A DNA stretch of 64,000 nucleotides, taken from Faecalibacter sp. LW9. GTDB lineage: Bacteria; Bacteroidota; Bacteroidia; Flavobacteriales; Weeksellaceae. Shown here in pieces: positions 29,573 through 38,700 of the stretch (position 1 is its first letter; every line of letters starts with the position of its first letter). A model generated the notes under the pieces. It searched no databases. It was not told the origin of the DNA and saw only the letters and a list, made by a program, of their open reading frames with translations. Position numbers and translations under genes: made by a program. The stretch is taken from the NCBI RefSeq assembly GCF_034661295.1, contig NZ_CP141062.1:2728001-2792000 (forward strand), in the 5' to 3' direction.

Positions 29573-31429
29573 TTGACAGCAAAAGAGATCTTAAATAAAT
29601 ATTGGGGATTCGAGGAATTTAGATCACCTCAAGAAGAAATTATCACCTCTGTATTGAACCGAACAGATACAGTAGCTGTTCTTCCAACAGGAGGTGGAAA
29701 ATCATTGTGTTATCAAATTCCAGCTTTGTTATTTCCTGGCGTAACATTGGTGATTTCGCCCTTGATCGCTTTAATGAAGGATCAAGTCAACCAACTAAAA
29801 TCCAATGGAATACCAGCGGAGTTAATTTCAAGTGAATTCAATCAACATGAAATCATTCAAATCCTTGATGAAACAAAAAAAGGGAATGTAAAGATCTTAT
29901 ATGTTTCGCCAGAACGTTTACAGAGCACCATCTTTATTGAACATTTACGTTCCATTTTATTATCCTTAATTGCCATTGATGAGGCACACTGTATTTCGGA
30001 ATGGGGACATGATTTTAGACCAGCTTATCATAAAATCGCACGCATTAAACAGGTCTTTCCAAGTGTTCCTATTTTAGCCCTGACCGCAACTGCGACTCAA
30101 CTGATCAAACAAGAAATTATACAAAAATTACAATTGTTTGAACCCCTAGTATTTCAATCCACATTAAAAAGAGAAAATCTATCTTATCATGTGGTACCCT
30201 CACAAGATAAACTAGGCGACCTGCTGCGTTATTTTAAGGTACGAAAAGAAAGTGCAATTATCTTTGCCCGAAATCGAAAACAAACGCAGGAAATCGCTGA
30301 ATTTTTATTGCGTCATCAGATTGATGCCAATTATTTTCATGCTAAATTATCCAAAGAAGAAAAAGAACAACGCCAAAACCATTGGACAGCAAGCGATACC
30401 CAAGTCATGGTGGCAACCAATGCGTTTGGAATGGGGATTGATAAAGCCAATGTCCGTTCTGTTTTTCATATGGATTTACCGCCTAGTATCGAATCATACT
30501 ATCAAGAAGTAGGACGTGCAGGACGCGATGGTTTAAAAGCTAGAGGGATCTATTTGTATCAAAAAGAAGATCAAATCCATGCGGAAAATATTTTCAAGGC
30601 TAATTTACCTTCAAAGAAAGAATTTCTACGTATCGCCAATGCGCTGTTTAGCCATTTAATTATTGGCGAAGGGGAATTGCACGATTTAGACTATACGTTA
30701 GATATCCCTAGTTTTTCAGAAAAATATAAAATTAATGCAAAAACGATGGTAATGTTCCTCGATTTCTTAAACACTCAAGGCGTCATCTATCAAAAGAATT
30801 TTGCACAACAAAGCACATTAAAAATTAACATTAGTCCGCAAACTGCAAATCGAATGAATCATCCTATCCTTGATTTTTTACAACGTACCTCCCCTGGAAT
30901 TTTCATGCAACATCGTGAAATTAGTGAAGGACGAATCAGTTATGAGATTGGAGAAAGTATTACTGAAGTACGTCAAAAAATTCATGAGTTAAAAGAGAGA
31001 CAGATTCTCGAATATTCTGATCGTTATTTGGCTCGTTTTCGATTCTTAGTTCCGCGAGAAGAAGCTTTATTCTCCAATAAACTTTGGACAATTTTTGAAA
31101 ACATACAAATCTCCCAATGGAAACGTTTACAAGCTGTAGGCTACTATGCCGAACAAACGGAAAATTGTCGTGAACGTATGCTCTTAGCCTATTTTAATGA
31201 AAAATCGACAGAAAATTGTGGCCATTGTGATGTATGTCAAAAAAAGAAAAAAAGGGCTGATTTAAAATCAAAACTCTACGCATTTATTGCAACTGGAGAA
31301 AAATCAAACGAAGAAATTCTTACGAAATTCATAACTTCGCCAAAAGAAATGATCACCCAAATCTTACAACAACTCATCGATGACTCTAAAATCGAGGTGC
31401 AAGGTTTAGATCGATATAAAATCAAATAA
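29573..31429 (+). CDS. recQ: ATP-dependent DNA helicase RecQ
   Basis: 618 residues. Motif I is TGGGKSLCYQIPAL near residue 38, the DEAH box IDEAHCISEWGHDFRPAY near 135, motif VI QEVGRAGRDG near 320, and the RQC zinc cluster (NCRERMLLAYF, NCGHCDVC) near 520-550. There is no obvious HRDC domain at the end. It unwinds DNA 3'-5' in recombination and repair. Translation appears to begin at TTG 29573: an in-frame stop lies 36 bases upstream with no ATG between, and the family N-terminus begins right here. It is followed 11 bases later by fmt. Confidence 0.93.
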   Translation: MTAKEILNKYWGFEEFRSPQEEIITSVLNRTDTVAVLPTGGGKSLCYQIPALLFPGVTLVISPLIALMKDQVNQLKSNGIPAELISSEFNQHEIIQILDETKKGNVKILYVSPERLQSTIFIEHLRSILLSLIAIDEAHCISEWGHDFRPAYHKIARIKQVFPSVPILALTATATQLIKQEIIQKLQLFEPLVFQSTLKRENLSYHVVPSQDKLGDLLRYFKVRKESAIIFARNRKQTQEIAEFLLRHQIDANYFHAKLSKEEKEQRQNHWTASDTQVMVATNAFGMGIDKANVRSVFHMDLPPSIESYYQEVGRAGRDGLKARGIYLYQKEDQIHAENIFKANLPSKKEFLRIANALFSHLIIGEGELHDLDYTLDIPSFSEKYKINAKTMVMFLDFLNTQGVIYQKNFAQQSTLKINISPQTANRMNHPILDFLQRTSPGIFMQHREISEGRISYEIGESITEVRQKIHELKERQILEYSDRYLARFRFLVPREEALFSNKLWTIFENIQISQWKRLQAVGYYAEQTENCRERMLLAYFNEKSTENCGHCDVCQKKKKRADLKSKLYAFIATGEKSNEEILTKFITSPKEMITQILQQLIDDSKIEVQGLDRYKIK

Positions 31430-31440
31430 TTACTTAATAT

Positions 31441-32382
31441 ATGCGCGTAGTTTTTATGGGAACGCCTGGTTTTGCCACGGCTTCTTTAAACGAAATCCAT
31501 ACCAATAGTGAACACGAAATAGTAGGTGTAGTTACTGTAGCTGATAAGCCTGCCGGTCGTGGACAGAAATTGAACATATCCGATGTAAAAAAATATGCCT
31601 TAGAGCATAACTTACCTGTTTTACAGCCTGAAAAGTTAAGAGATGAAAATTTCTTAGCCGAGTTAAAGGCACTAAATGCTGATGTGTTTGTAGTCGTTGC
31701 TTTCCGTATGCTACCAAAAGCGGTATGGTCTATGCCTTCAAAAGGAACATTTAACTTACACGGATCTTTATTACCACAATACCGTGGTGCTGCCCCAATC
31801 AATTGGGCGGTAATGAATGGAGATACCAAAACCGGTGTAACGACATTTTTAATTGATGAAGCAATCGATACGGGAAACATATTATTAGCCGATGAAATTG
31901 CGATTGGTGAAAATGATTCTGTAGGCGTTATTCATGATCAATTGATGGAAATTGGAGCGCGTTTAGTCGTGAAAACATTGGATGGATTAGAAAAAGATGA
32001 ATTAAAGCCTCATCCGCAAGACGAAACCATTGAATTGAAGCATGCACCAAAGATCTTTAAAGAAGATTGTAAAATCGATTGGAATCAATCCATGAGTACC
32101 ATTCATAATAAAATCAGAGGATTATCTCCTTATCCATGTGCTTGGACTACCTATGGTTCAGAGGACCAGTATAAAAATTTAAAAATATATGCGGGTTTAA
32201 AAACGGATTTAGAAGTCACAGGTGAATTATTTGAATTGGTTCGTACGAAAAATAATTTATATGTTCATTTGAATGATGGAATGTATGAAATCTTAGAATT
32301 ACAGCCTGAAGGCAAAAGAAGAATGAAGGCCAAAGATTTTATTAATGGAAGCCAATCGGATTCTAAAATTTTTGTCAAATAA
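31441..32382 (+). CDS. fmt: methionyl-tRNA formyltransferase
   Basis: 313 residues, normal length. It starts MRVVFMGTPGFATASL, and has the formyl-THF binding and catalytic stretch NLHGSLLPQYRGAAPINWAV (Asn, His) and DTGNILL with the essential Asp. The C-terminal tRNA-binding domain begins near residue 210. It formylates initiator Met-tRNA. It lies 11 bases after recQ, probably on the same transcript. Confidence 0.95.
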   Translation: MRVVFMGTPGFATASLNEIHTNSEHEIVGVVTVADKPAGRGQKLNISDVKKYALEHNLPVLQPEKLRDENFLAELKALNADVFVVVAFRMLPKAVWSMPSKGTFNLHGSLLPQYRGAAPINWAVMNGDTKTGVTTFLIDEAIDTGNILLADEIAIGENDSVGVIHDQLMEIGARLVVKTLDGLEKDELKPHPQDETIELKHAPKIFKEDCKIDWNQSMSTIHNKIRGLSPYPCAWTTYGSEDQYKNLKIYAGLKTDLEVTGELFELVRTKNNLYVHLNDGMYEILELQPEGKRRMKAKDFINGSQSDSKIFVK

Positions 32383-32444
32383 TTCTAAATTCTTAAAAAA
32401 ATTGATTTTTTTTTAGTTTCAATGATTTTTTTATGCTTGTAAAC

Positions 32445-32474
32445 TTGCACAAATAAAGGGAAAGAGTATATTTG
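32445..32474 (+). promoter_or_regulatory. flavobacterial promoter of the HU gene
   Basis: TTG at 32445-32447, 19-base spacer, TATATTTG at 32467-32474. This is an exact match to the Bacteroidota consensus TTG-N(17-23)-TAnnTTTG, 31 bases before the HU start. It makes HU independent of fmt. Confidence 0.8.
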
Positions 32475-32505
32475 TGTATAAATTAATTATAAAAAAGTTA
32501 CGACT

Positions 32506-32796
32506 ATGAACAAATCAGAACTTATTGACGCTATCGCAGCTGACGCTGGTATCTCTAAAGAAGCTGCAAAAAAAGCATTAAATTCATTCACTGAAAATGT
32601 AACAAAAGCTTTAGCTTCTGGAGACAAAGTTGCATTAGTAGGATTTGGTACATTCTCAACATCTGAAAGAGCTGCAAGAACTGGTATCAACCCACAAACT
32701 AAAAAAGAAATCAAAATTGCTGCTAAAACAGTAGCAAAATTCAAAGCTGGATCAGAATTATCTGAAGCAGTTGATACAAAAAAGAAAAAGAAATAA
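32506..32796 (+). CDS. hup: HU-type nucleoid DNA-binding protein
   Basis: 96 residues. The HU/IHF fold is visible: [28 protein letters not shown] dimer helices, then [30 protein letters not shown] (the DNA-binding arm with RTGINP), and a Lys-rich tail. It bends and compacts DNA. It has its own strong promoter and terminator, as expected for an abundant protein. Confidence 0.95.
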   Translation: MNKSELIDAIAADAGISKEAAKKALNSFTENVTKALASGDKVALVGFGTFSTSERAARTGINPQTKKEIKIAAKTVAKFKAGSELSEAVDTKKKKK

Positions 32797-32814
32797 TCGA
32801 AACGATTAGATCAT

Positions 32815-32846
32815 AAAAAAAACCCACTTCCTTAGAAGTGGGTTTT
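32815..32846. terminator. bidirectional intrinsic terminator
   Basis: Stem AAACCCACTTC / GAAGTGGGTTT, loop CTTA, between the convergent HU and pdxH genes. Confidence 0.9.
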
Positions 32847-32865
32847 CTATTTTATAGCTTTCAGA

Positions 32866-33513
32866 TTAAGGGGCTAAACGTTCCTTTTTCCAATCATAAT
32901 CTTCTTGTAAGACATATCGAACACGATCGTGTAAACGGTTCGGGCGACCTTGCCAAAATTCAACTTCTATAGGACGGATTAAAAATCCTCCCCAATGTTC
33001 TGGTCGAGGAATATCTTGCCCTTCATATTTTGTTTCTAAATTTTTTACTTCCGCTTCTAAATCTTCATGTTCATCTATTACACTACTTTGTTTCGAGACC
33101 CATGCCCCGATTTGACTTCCTCTTGGGCGTGTATCAAAATATCCATCGGATGTATTCTCAGATGTTTTTTCTGCGATTCCTTTGATGATAATTTGTTGTT
33201 CTAAAAATGGCCAGAAGAATGAAAGGGATACTTTAGGGTTTGCCAATATGGATTCGCCTTTTTGACTGTTGTAATTGGTATAAAATATGAATCCCTCATC
33301 TGTAAATCGTTTTAGTAAAACAACACGTGTTCGTGGATATCCATCCAATCCAATGGTAGAGATAGACATGGCATTTGCTTCATCTACCCCATCACATTCT
33401 TCCGCTTGTAAAAACCAATCGCGAAACTGTTCAATTGGATTTTCCTTTAAATCATCAAATTTCATTGATTTTTTTTCGTACGATTTACGGTGGTAAGATA
33501 AATCCTCTTTCAT
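32866..33513 (-). CDS. pdxH: pyridoxamine 5'-phosphate oxidase
   Basis: 215 residues, standard length. It oxidises PNP/PMP to pyridoxal 5'-phosphate with FMN. Family blocks: NPIEQFRDWFLQA, AMSISTIGLDGYPRTRVVLLK (FMN), FYTNYNSQKGESI, LSFFWPFLEQQIIIKG, RPRGSQIGAWVSKQS and the C-terminal WGGFLIRPIEVEFWQGRPNRLHDR. It supplies PLP to the cell. It diverges from the YqgE gene. Confidence 0.95.
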   Translation of the reverse strand: MKEDLSYHRKSYEKKSMKFDDLKENPIEQFRDWFLQAEECDGVDEANAMSISTIGLDGYPRTRVVLLKRFTDEGFIFYTNYNSQKGESILANPKVSLSFFWPFLEQQIIIKGIAEKTSENTSDGYFDTRPRGSQIGAWVSKQSSVIDEHEDLEAEVKNLETKYEGQDIPRPEHWGGFLIRPIEVEFWQGRPNRLHDRVRYVLQEDYDWKKERLAP

Positions 33514-33572
33514 AATATTTTATTATTTTTAGTCTTGGTAAGAAGAACAGTGTTTTATTTATTCTCCCTTAT

Positions 33573-34130
33573 ATGTCCATCAAAAGTATAAAAAAAGGAG
33601 CGATATTAGTTGCTCGACCGTCATTAAACATTGATATTTTTAATCGATCAGTCATCTTAATCACCGAAACCCATGAAAATGGCACGGTTGGTTTTATCAT
33701 CAACCGATCACTAGAGGTTCCGATGCGTCTTTTAGCAAAAGATTTACCGATTGAAGATATGGTCTATGAAGGCGGCCTAGTTGATAAGGAAAACATTTAT
33801 TATATTCATCAAAGACCGGATTTGATTCGAAATAGTCTACCCATCGCTAAAAATCTTTTCTGGTCAGGAAATTTTGAAGATGTTGAACGTCACATTAAAT
33901 CGGGTGAAATCACTTCGAAAGAAATAAAATTCTTTTTGGGATATACTGGTTGGGCAATGAATCAATTGGAAACAGAAATTGAAAAATATAATGAATGGGA
34001 TATACTCCCGGAGCACTCCATTGATATTTTCAGACCTTATGATCATCAATTATGGAAAAGTGTGATGAAAAAATTAGGGGGCGATAACCTGATATGGTTA
34101 AACACCCCCTTAGACCCTTCACTGAACTAA
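33573..34130 (+). CDS. YqgE/AlgH family protein (UPF0301)
   Basis: 185 residues. Typical family segments: KGAILVARPSLNIDIFNRSVILI, HENGTVGFIINRSL, VYEGGLVDKENIYYIH, FFLGYTGWAMNQLE and the C-terminal LWKSVMKKLGG. The molecular role of the family is not established; members are cytosolic and widely conserved. It converges on the aminotransferase-like gene with two bases between stops. Confidence 0.9.
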   Translation: MSIKSIKKGAILVARPSLNIDIFNRSVILITETHENGTVGFIINRSLEVPMRLLAKDLPIEDMVYEGGLVDKENIYYIHQRPDLIRNSLPIAKNLFWSGNFEDVERHIKSGEITSKEIKFFLGYTGWAMNQLETEIEKYNEWDILPEHSIDIFRPYDHQLWKSVMKKLGGDNLIWLNTPLDPSLN

Positions 34131-34132
34131 AA

Positions 34133-34948
34133 TCAAATGAAAAATTGATGAAATAATTTTTCGGTTTCTGTTGTTGTGTATATTTTTTTTCTGTTTTGAG
34201 TAATCGATAAGATCCCCTCACCATCGATTAAAACAAATAGTTCATCTGCTTTTTGAATCTCAAATGGAAATATTTCTAATTCCTCTACTTCATAAGAATC
34301 ACTTTGTTTTAATTTTTTGATAAAGTTATTACGCATAACACTGGTAATAACTCCTTCTTCTGCTTTTGGTGTTTTAATGATTCCATCTTTCAGAATATAA
34401 ATACTCCCTTTTAATGTTCGAGCCATTCGCTTATTTGGATTTAGTAAAATCAAATCCGCATAATCGTTCTCTAACTGGTAAATTTCAGCAATATATTCTT
34501 CAGGTTTTTGTGCATTCACTAATGCATAGAAGGATGGATTGATGGCATAATCTTTATATACATCAATTTCAGACGGTTGATTATAATATTCCCAAGCGTT
34601 TTCGCAAGGATCAACTCGTACGATGTAATCGATAGAAGCATCAACTAAATGTTCATTCGCTTGACGATAGACAAAAAAAGTTATTTTACCATTTGTCACC
34701 TCATTCGCTTTTAACACTTGATGAATTTGTTCTTGGAAAAATTCTGGTGTAAAAGATAATGGAATATTCATACGAAAAATCCGCATTGAGGCCATTAAAT
34801 TAAAATAATGATCTTCCCAATCCACAATTTCACCATGTACAACACGTAAAACTTCTTTAACCGAATCTCCGTTAAAAAATGCTCTGTTTTGAATCGAAAC
34901 AGTTACATTTTCTTTTTCTACGATTAATCCCCCAACATTTATTTTCAA
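34133..34948 (-). CDS. aminotransferase class IV homologue, probably without PLP lysine
   Basis: 271 residues with the fold-type IV pattern: NRAFFNGDSVKEVLR near 21, the short-chain block YFNLMASMRIFRM near 48, and the C-terminal IQKADELFVLIDGEG. In active relatives the PLP Schiff-base Lys sits in a segment like SSIKTTNK about 25 residues before the LLLN motif. Here that segment reads YALVNAQK, with Val144 at the lysine position, and the later VIE Glu is Arg177 (MARTLKG). Translation appears to start at TTG 34948 because no ATG lies upstream in frame. It is likely a non-catalytic homologue; an aminodeoxychorismate lyase or BCAA aminotransferase function is doubtful. Confidence 0.75.
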   Translation of the reverse strand: MKINVGGLIVEKENVTVSIQNRAFFNGDSVKEVLRVVHGEIVDWEDHYFNLMASMRIFRMNIPLSFTPEFFQEQIHQVLKANEVTNGKITFFVYRQANEHLVDASIDYIVRVDPCENAWEYYNQPSEIDVYKDYAINPSFYALVNAQKPEEYIAEIYQLENDYADLILLNPNKRMARTLKGSIYILKDGIIKTPKAEEGVITSVMRNNFIKKLKQSDSYEVEELEIFPFEIQKADELFVLIDGEGILSITQNRKKIYTTTETEKLFHQFFI

Positions 34949-34973
34949 AACAGTAGTATTAAGTCTGATTTTC

Positions 34974-35357
34974 TTATTTAGATCCTAAAACTTTTTTAAG
35001 ATCTTCAATTTGGCTTTCCCACAATTCTTTTGATTCTTCAATTTCATCCTCGTCCGCAAAATCGGTAATAACAATCGAAACATCATTTGTTAATTCGTCT
35101 ACAACGATCGTTAATTCGAAGAAATATTTTGTGTCTTCATCATCTTCCCATTGAAAACGAACATAAGAATCTTGTTTCGATTTCATTAAAAAGGCAGAAT
35201 CTTCTTGTCCATCCCAAATAAATGTATATTTCTCACCTCTTGAATTTACATTGTTAGCAAACCATTCTGATAATCCAGAAGGATTTGAGATATAGTTATA
35301 TAGCAACGAAGGAGAAGCGTTAATTGAAAACTCAATTTGATATTTCTTTCTTGGCAT
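34974..35357 (-). CDS. START-like domain protein
   Basis: 127 residues with an SRPBCC/AHSA1-like helix-grip fold: FSINASPSLLYNYISNPSGLSEWFANNVN at the start and VRFQWEDDEDTKYFFEL in the middle, with an acidic helical C-terminus. Flavobacteriia carry this small START-like protein beside the aminotransferase IV and YqgE genes, as here. It probably binds a hydrophobic ligand. The next gene on the strand starts 25 bases later, so they may be co-transcribed. Confidence 0.8.
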   Translation of the reverse strand: MPRKKYQIEFSINASPSLLYNYISNPSGLSEWFANNVNSRGEKYTFIWDGQEDSAFLMKSKQDSYVRFQWEDDEDTKYFFELTIVVDELTNDVSIVITDFADEDEIEESKELWESQIEDLKKVLGSK

Positions 35358-35425
35358 AATTCTTATTTATTGTGGTCGCAAGATATAAAATGAAATGAAT
35401 TTTCCAAAGAAAAATGAAATATAAC

Positions 35426-35456
35426 TTTGCGAATATTTTAAAAAGTATTTATATTT
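35426..35456 (+). promoter_or_regulatory. promoter of the tRNA-Met gene
   Basis: TTG at 35426-35428, 20-base spacer, TATATTTG at 35449-35456, ending 16 bases before the tRNA. Exact flavobacterial consensus. Confidence 0.75.
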
Positions 35457-35472
35457 GCAAACCAAAGAAAAT

Positions 35473-35546
35473 GGCGAGGTAGCTCAGATGGTTAGAGCGC
35501 AGGATTCATAACCCTGAGGTCGGCAGTTCGATTCTGCTCTTCGCTA
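35473..35546 (+). tRNA. tRNA-Met (CAU), elongator type
   Basis: A full cloverleaf can be drawn. The 7-bp acceptor stem pairs GGCGAGG with CTTCGCT (two G-T pairs). The D-arm is GCTCAGATGGTTAGAGC, the anticodon loop TTCATAA with CAU, the variable loop AGGTC and the T-arm GGCAG-TTCGATT-CTGCT. The discriminator base is A and CCA is not encoded. The stem/loop sequence fits elongator tRNA-Met better than the lysidine-modified tRNA-Ile(CAU). Confidence 0.93.
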
Positions 35547-35550
35547 CATC

Positions 35551-35585
35551 AAAAAACCCAGTACATCTCATGTACTGGGTTTTTA
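35551..35585. terminator. terminator of the tRNA-Met gene
   Basis: Stem AAACCCAGTACA / TGTACTGGGTTT with loop TCTCA, followed by T-run. It can also end the minus-strand DUF6515 gene region. Confidence 0.9.
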
Positions 35586-35612
35586 TTTATCCAACCAATA
35601 AGCGAAAAATGC

Positions 35613-36434
35613 TTAACTTAAATAACCAACCACCTGATAAACTCGTTCACCTCTGTGGTATATTTTATCGTATAGTACGCCTGCAAATTCGTACAAATAT
35701 TCTCCATTATAATCGATTCGTTCATATCCACTTGGTAAAGCATATACTATTGCTCCCAATGGTGGTTCTGCAACATAATAAGAAGTATTTCTTCTTTCAT
35801 AATAAACGCCTTCGTAGAAATAATATGGACGATTCCCAATATTGATGGCAACTGTACCTACGGGTAAAATATTAATTCTAAATCCGATGGGTGGCATAAA
35901 ACGTACATAATTGTTGTTATAATGTCTATAGAATATTCCATCACGACCATAGAAACTCATATTATTATAACGATACTTATCATAATGACGTTTGTCAAAA
36001 TTATGAATCGGTTTACTATAACTATAATGCGTGTTATGTTTACGATTATCTATTCTTATAGGTTCTCTACGAACAGTATGATTGTCTATACGTTGCGGAC
36101 TACGATTTTCAATCTTCTGATTATGGCGTTGATCTGGACGTTGAATCACACGGTGATTATCCTTCGATTTACCTACCTCTGGTTGATGACGTACAGTTTC
36201 TACACGACCTCTATTGGGTGTAGGTCGTTCGACACGATGATTTTGAACCTCTCGTTGTGGACGTTCAGCACGTTGAGAACTTCTCTCATTGCGTGATGGA
36301 GTTGATCTCATTTCGTTTGCAGGTCTTGAAGATTCTCGCCTTTGCTCTCCTCTTCCTCTCTCTTGTGCATTTACACCAGATACTAATGCTGTAGTAAATA
36401 CTAAACCTAAAAGCGTAAATCGTATTAATTTCAT
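35613..36434 (-). CDS. secreted DUF6515 family protein
   Basis: 273 residues from ATG 36434, which begins the signal peptide (FTLLGLVFTTALVSGVNAQ). Residues ~22-150 are a low-complexity Arg/Asn/His/Glu-rich segment with repeated RPxxxR motifs. The last ~115 residues are a beta-rich DUF6515-type domain (RINILPVGTVAINIGNRPYYFYEG, YYVAEPPLGAIVYALPSGYE). It is very basic and likely periplasmic or envelope-associated. A ten-codon upstream extension is less likely. Role unknown. Confidence 0.75.
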   Translation of the reverse strand: MKLIRFTLLGLVFTTALVSGVNAQERGRGEQRRESSRPANEMRSTPSRNERSSQRAERPQREVQNHRVERPTPNRGRVETVRHQPEVGKSKDNHRVIQRPDQRHNQKIENRSPQRIDNHTVRREPIRIDNRKHNTHYSYSKPIHNFDKRHYDKYRYNNMSFYGRDGIFYRHYNNNYVRFMPPIGFRINILPVGTVAINIGNRPYYFYEGVYYERRNTSYYVAEPPLGAIVYALPSGYERIDYNGEYLYEFAGVLYDKIYHRGERVYQVVGYLS

Positions 36435-36668
36435 AACCTTTATATTCAAATATATTAAAGACATTAACCTTAATACTATTTCTGTGCCAAAATCGTCATC
36501 TATTTATTGCAATTCTATTGAAAATTTAAACTTACAATTCTTTAAAATTCACATAATACTGATTATCAAAGGGTTGATTCAACAAAAAAGTTCAACAAAA
36601 TTGTCAAAAAAAATATTCGTTTACTCCTTAAAGTTTAACTAATTTTATCCCGCATTTAGAATATACAT

Positions 36669-37718
36669 ATGATCGACGTAAAAAACGCCTATATTAGTTT
36701 TATCACTTTACAAAAAGTTGGACATAAAATTCGAGAAGAAGCGAATATTTTCGCCCAAGAAATATTACCAGTAGATGAGAAAAAAGAGGAAGAATTGGTG
36801 CCCTTCTTATTAGCGCCATTTCGAAAAACTTTAGATCCTTATCGTTTTTATCATTATACGGATAAATTAGAATTTAATGTATTGCATAATGCTGCCATCT
36901 CCGTGTTTGATGAAGAAGTTGACTTTGTTGATTTCTCAAATGATACTTTAAGTCATTTATATGAGAAATCACTGCATCCACAAATTAAAAGTGGTGAAGT
37001 TTTTATGGTGCTTTTTGAAAATATGATGTTCGAAGAAATTCCTTGCCGTGGAATTGGGATTTATAAACTCGAAAATAAAAAGAAATTTTTACGTTTTGAT
37101 GAATCCAATGGAATCGATTATAACATCTGGAAAGGATATAAATTAGAAGGGATTGACAAAGCTTGTTTAATCTTAGATGTATATCGTGAAGAAGGATTTC
37201 GCGTATTCTCCATTGATGATCAACACCAAGAATCAGAATATTGGAAAAAGAATTTCTTAGAAATTGAGATGATTAAAAATAATTCATACCATACCAAAAA
37301 AGTCTTAGAATTGATTCAGGATTTTTCAAATGAAGTGGTATTGGATAAAACCGATCGCAAAAACCAAGCAGAATTCATATCAAATTCAATTCAAGTTCTA
37401 CAAAACAATGATTTTATTTCGCCAGATATTATCGAAGAAGAAATCATTAAACCGTTTGAATTGATTGACGAGTTCAAAGATTTTAAGAAAACGTATGCTG
37501 AAGAACGTAAGGTGGATTTTGTCGAGAATTTTGAAGTTTCCTTTCCTACATTGGCGAAAGAATCGAAAAAGATCAAAACGGAAATCAAATTGGATACCAA
37601 TATCAGCATCAAAATAGACATCAAGGACCCAGATGCAGCAGAAGAACATTTGGAGCGTGGATATGATGAAGAAAAAAAGATGTATTACTATAAAGTATTC
37701 TTCAATAAAGAAGATTAG
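36669..37718 (+). CDS. nucleoid-associated protein (NdpA/YejK-like)
   Basis: 349 residues. The first ~100 residues contain the family pattern (YHYTDKLEFNVLHNAAISVFD), followed by MVLFENMMFEEIPCRGIGIYKLENK and, further on, AYIL-like charged helical stretches. The C-terminal part is very Lys/Glu-rich (FKDFKKTYAEERKVDFVENFEVS). The NdpA family binds DNA in a sequence-independent way. It is a single gene with its own terminator and belongs to a version common in Bacteroidota. Confidence 0.8.
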   Translation: MIDVKNAYISFITLQKVGHKIREEANIFAQEILPVDEKKEEELVPFLLAPFRKTLDPYRFYHYTDKLEFNVLHNAAISVFDEEVDFVDFSNDTLSHLYEKSLHPQIKSGEVFMVLFENMMFEEIPCRGIGIYKLENKKKFLRFDESNGIDYNIWKGYKLEGIDKACLILDVYREEGFRVFSIDDQHQESEYWKKNFLEIEMIKNNSYHTKKVLELIQDFSNEVVLDKTDRKNQAEFISNSIQVLQNNDFISPDIIEEEIIKPFELIDEFKDFKKTYAEERKVDFVENFEVSFPTLAKESKKIKTEIKLDTNISIKIDIKDPDAAEEHLERGYDEEKKMYYYKVFFNKED

Positions 37719-37723
37719 GAAAT

Positions 37724-37753
37724 AAAAAAGGAGCTCTTAACAGCTCCTTTTTT
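37724..37753. terminator. bidirectional intrinsic terminator
   Basis: Stem AAAGGAGCT / AGCTCCTTT with loop CTTAAC and flanking A- and T-runs, between convergent genes. Confidence 0.85.
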
Positions 37754-37754
37754 G

Positions 37755-38273
37755 TTATTGTATGGAATCGGTAGGACTTGTATTAATTCCTTTTTGTTGT
37801 TCCAATTGGTACAATTCGATCAAATCTCCAATAGGATAATTGAACCAATCCACTTGTTTCTTGATTTTAAAATCCTTATCAAAATACAAATATGTAGTAA
37901 ATTTCATCGGAGCAAATGTAAATCCATTGAAGGTATAGGAATTAAATTCTCCATTCACAATGGCTAACGTATCGTTCGAAATAATTTCTTTCACGTTAAA
38001 CATTTCTCCTTTATCATAAACCAATTGTTTATCGTTAAAAGCAAATAAGGTATTTAATAAATAATTGGTTTCGAACTTTATCGTACTTGTATTTTGAATC
38101 ACATTTTCATATTCAACGGAATCATTATAAAACGATTTCATTTGATTGTAATCTTTACGAGCCGAATACACCTCAAAATATTTTCGAGCCGTATCTTCAG
38201 CTTTAGAAGATCCATTATTTTGACAACTGAAGAATAATCCTGCAGCTGCGATGCATAAGATTTTAAATTTCAT
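37755..38273 (-). CDS. NTF2/SnoaL-like lipoprotein
   Basis: 172 residues with lipobox LFFSC (Cys17). The mature part fits an NTF2-like cone: a first helix (EDTARKYFEVYSARKDYNQMKSFY), then beta strands ending with YLYFDKDFKIKKQVDWFNYP. SnoaL-like domains in lipoproteins usually bind small ligands. It overlaps the upstream lipoprotein gene by one base, so they are co-translated. Confidence 0.75.
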   Translation of the reverse strand: MKFKILCIAAAGLFFSCQNNGSSKAEDTARKYFEVYSARKDYNQMKSFYNDSVEYENVIQNTSTIKFETNYLLNTLFAFNDKQLVYDKGEMFNVKEIISNDTLAIVNGEFNSYTFNGFTFAPMKFTTYLYFDKDFKIKKQVDWFNYPIGDLIELYQLEQQKGINTSPTDSIQ

Positions 38274-38695
38274 TATTTCTCTATTCGTGTTAAGTAATTT
38301 CCTCCTTCATCATCGGCTGTACCATCCGAGTTAAGAATCATAATTGTGGTATTATCTGACCATAATAAGAATTGAAAAGGCAATTGTTTCTTCGAATCCA
38401 ATTCCATTAAAAAACCATCATCTTTTTTAAACCATTCTCCTTTGATTTTCTTCTCTTTATAATACACGATAAAATCCCCATCCTCATCTAATTCTAAAGC
38501 GATTTCTGATCCATTATAATCGCCTTTGAATTGTCCATTATAAATAATCGGATCTAAGGTACTCAATGAACTTTGCTCTAGAGATTCTACATCCTCATGC
38601 GTTAAGGCCTCGTAACTTTTATCTTTTTCTTCTTTTTTACAACTGAAGATCATTCCAATCAAAAGAATAGAAATTAACCAAGTTTTCGGATTCAT
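38273..38695 (-). CDS. hypothetical lipoprotein
   Basis: 140 residues, lipobox IGMIFSC (Cys19). The mature domain is beta-rich (IIYNGQFKGDYNGSEIALELDEDGDFIVYYKEKKIKGEW in short strands), resembling NlpE/copper-resistance-type lipoprotein barrels found in Bacteroidota, though no CxxC motif is present. It sits between the sigma-54 response regulator and an NTF2-like lipoprotein with minimal spacing, which suggests one operon. Confidence 0.65.
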   Translation of the reverse strand: MNPKTWLISILLIGMIFSCKKEEKDKSYEALTHEDVESLEQSSLSTLDPIIYNGQFKGDYNGSEIALELDEDGDFIVYYKEKKIKGEWFKKDDGFLMELDSKKQLPFQFLLWSDNTTIMILNSDGTADDEGGNYLTRIEK

Positions 38696-38700
38696 TCAGA

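Noticed and set aside
35473-35546. tRNA-Ile with lysidine-modified CAU
   Set aside because: Anticodon stem, variable loop and T-arm resemble elongator tRNA-Met of Bacteroidota; the acceptor lacks the GGCCC-type stem seen in tRNA-Ile(CAU). Not fully excluded.
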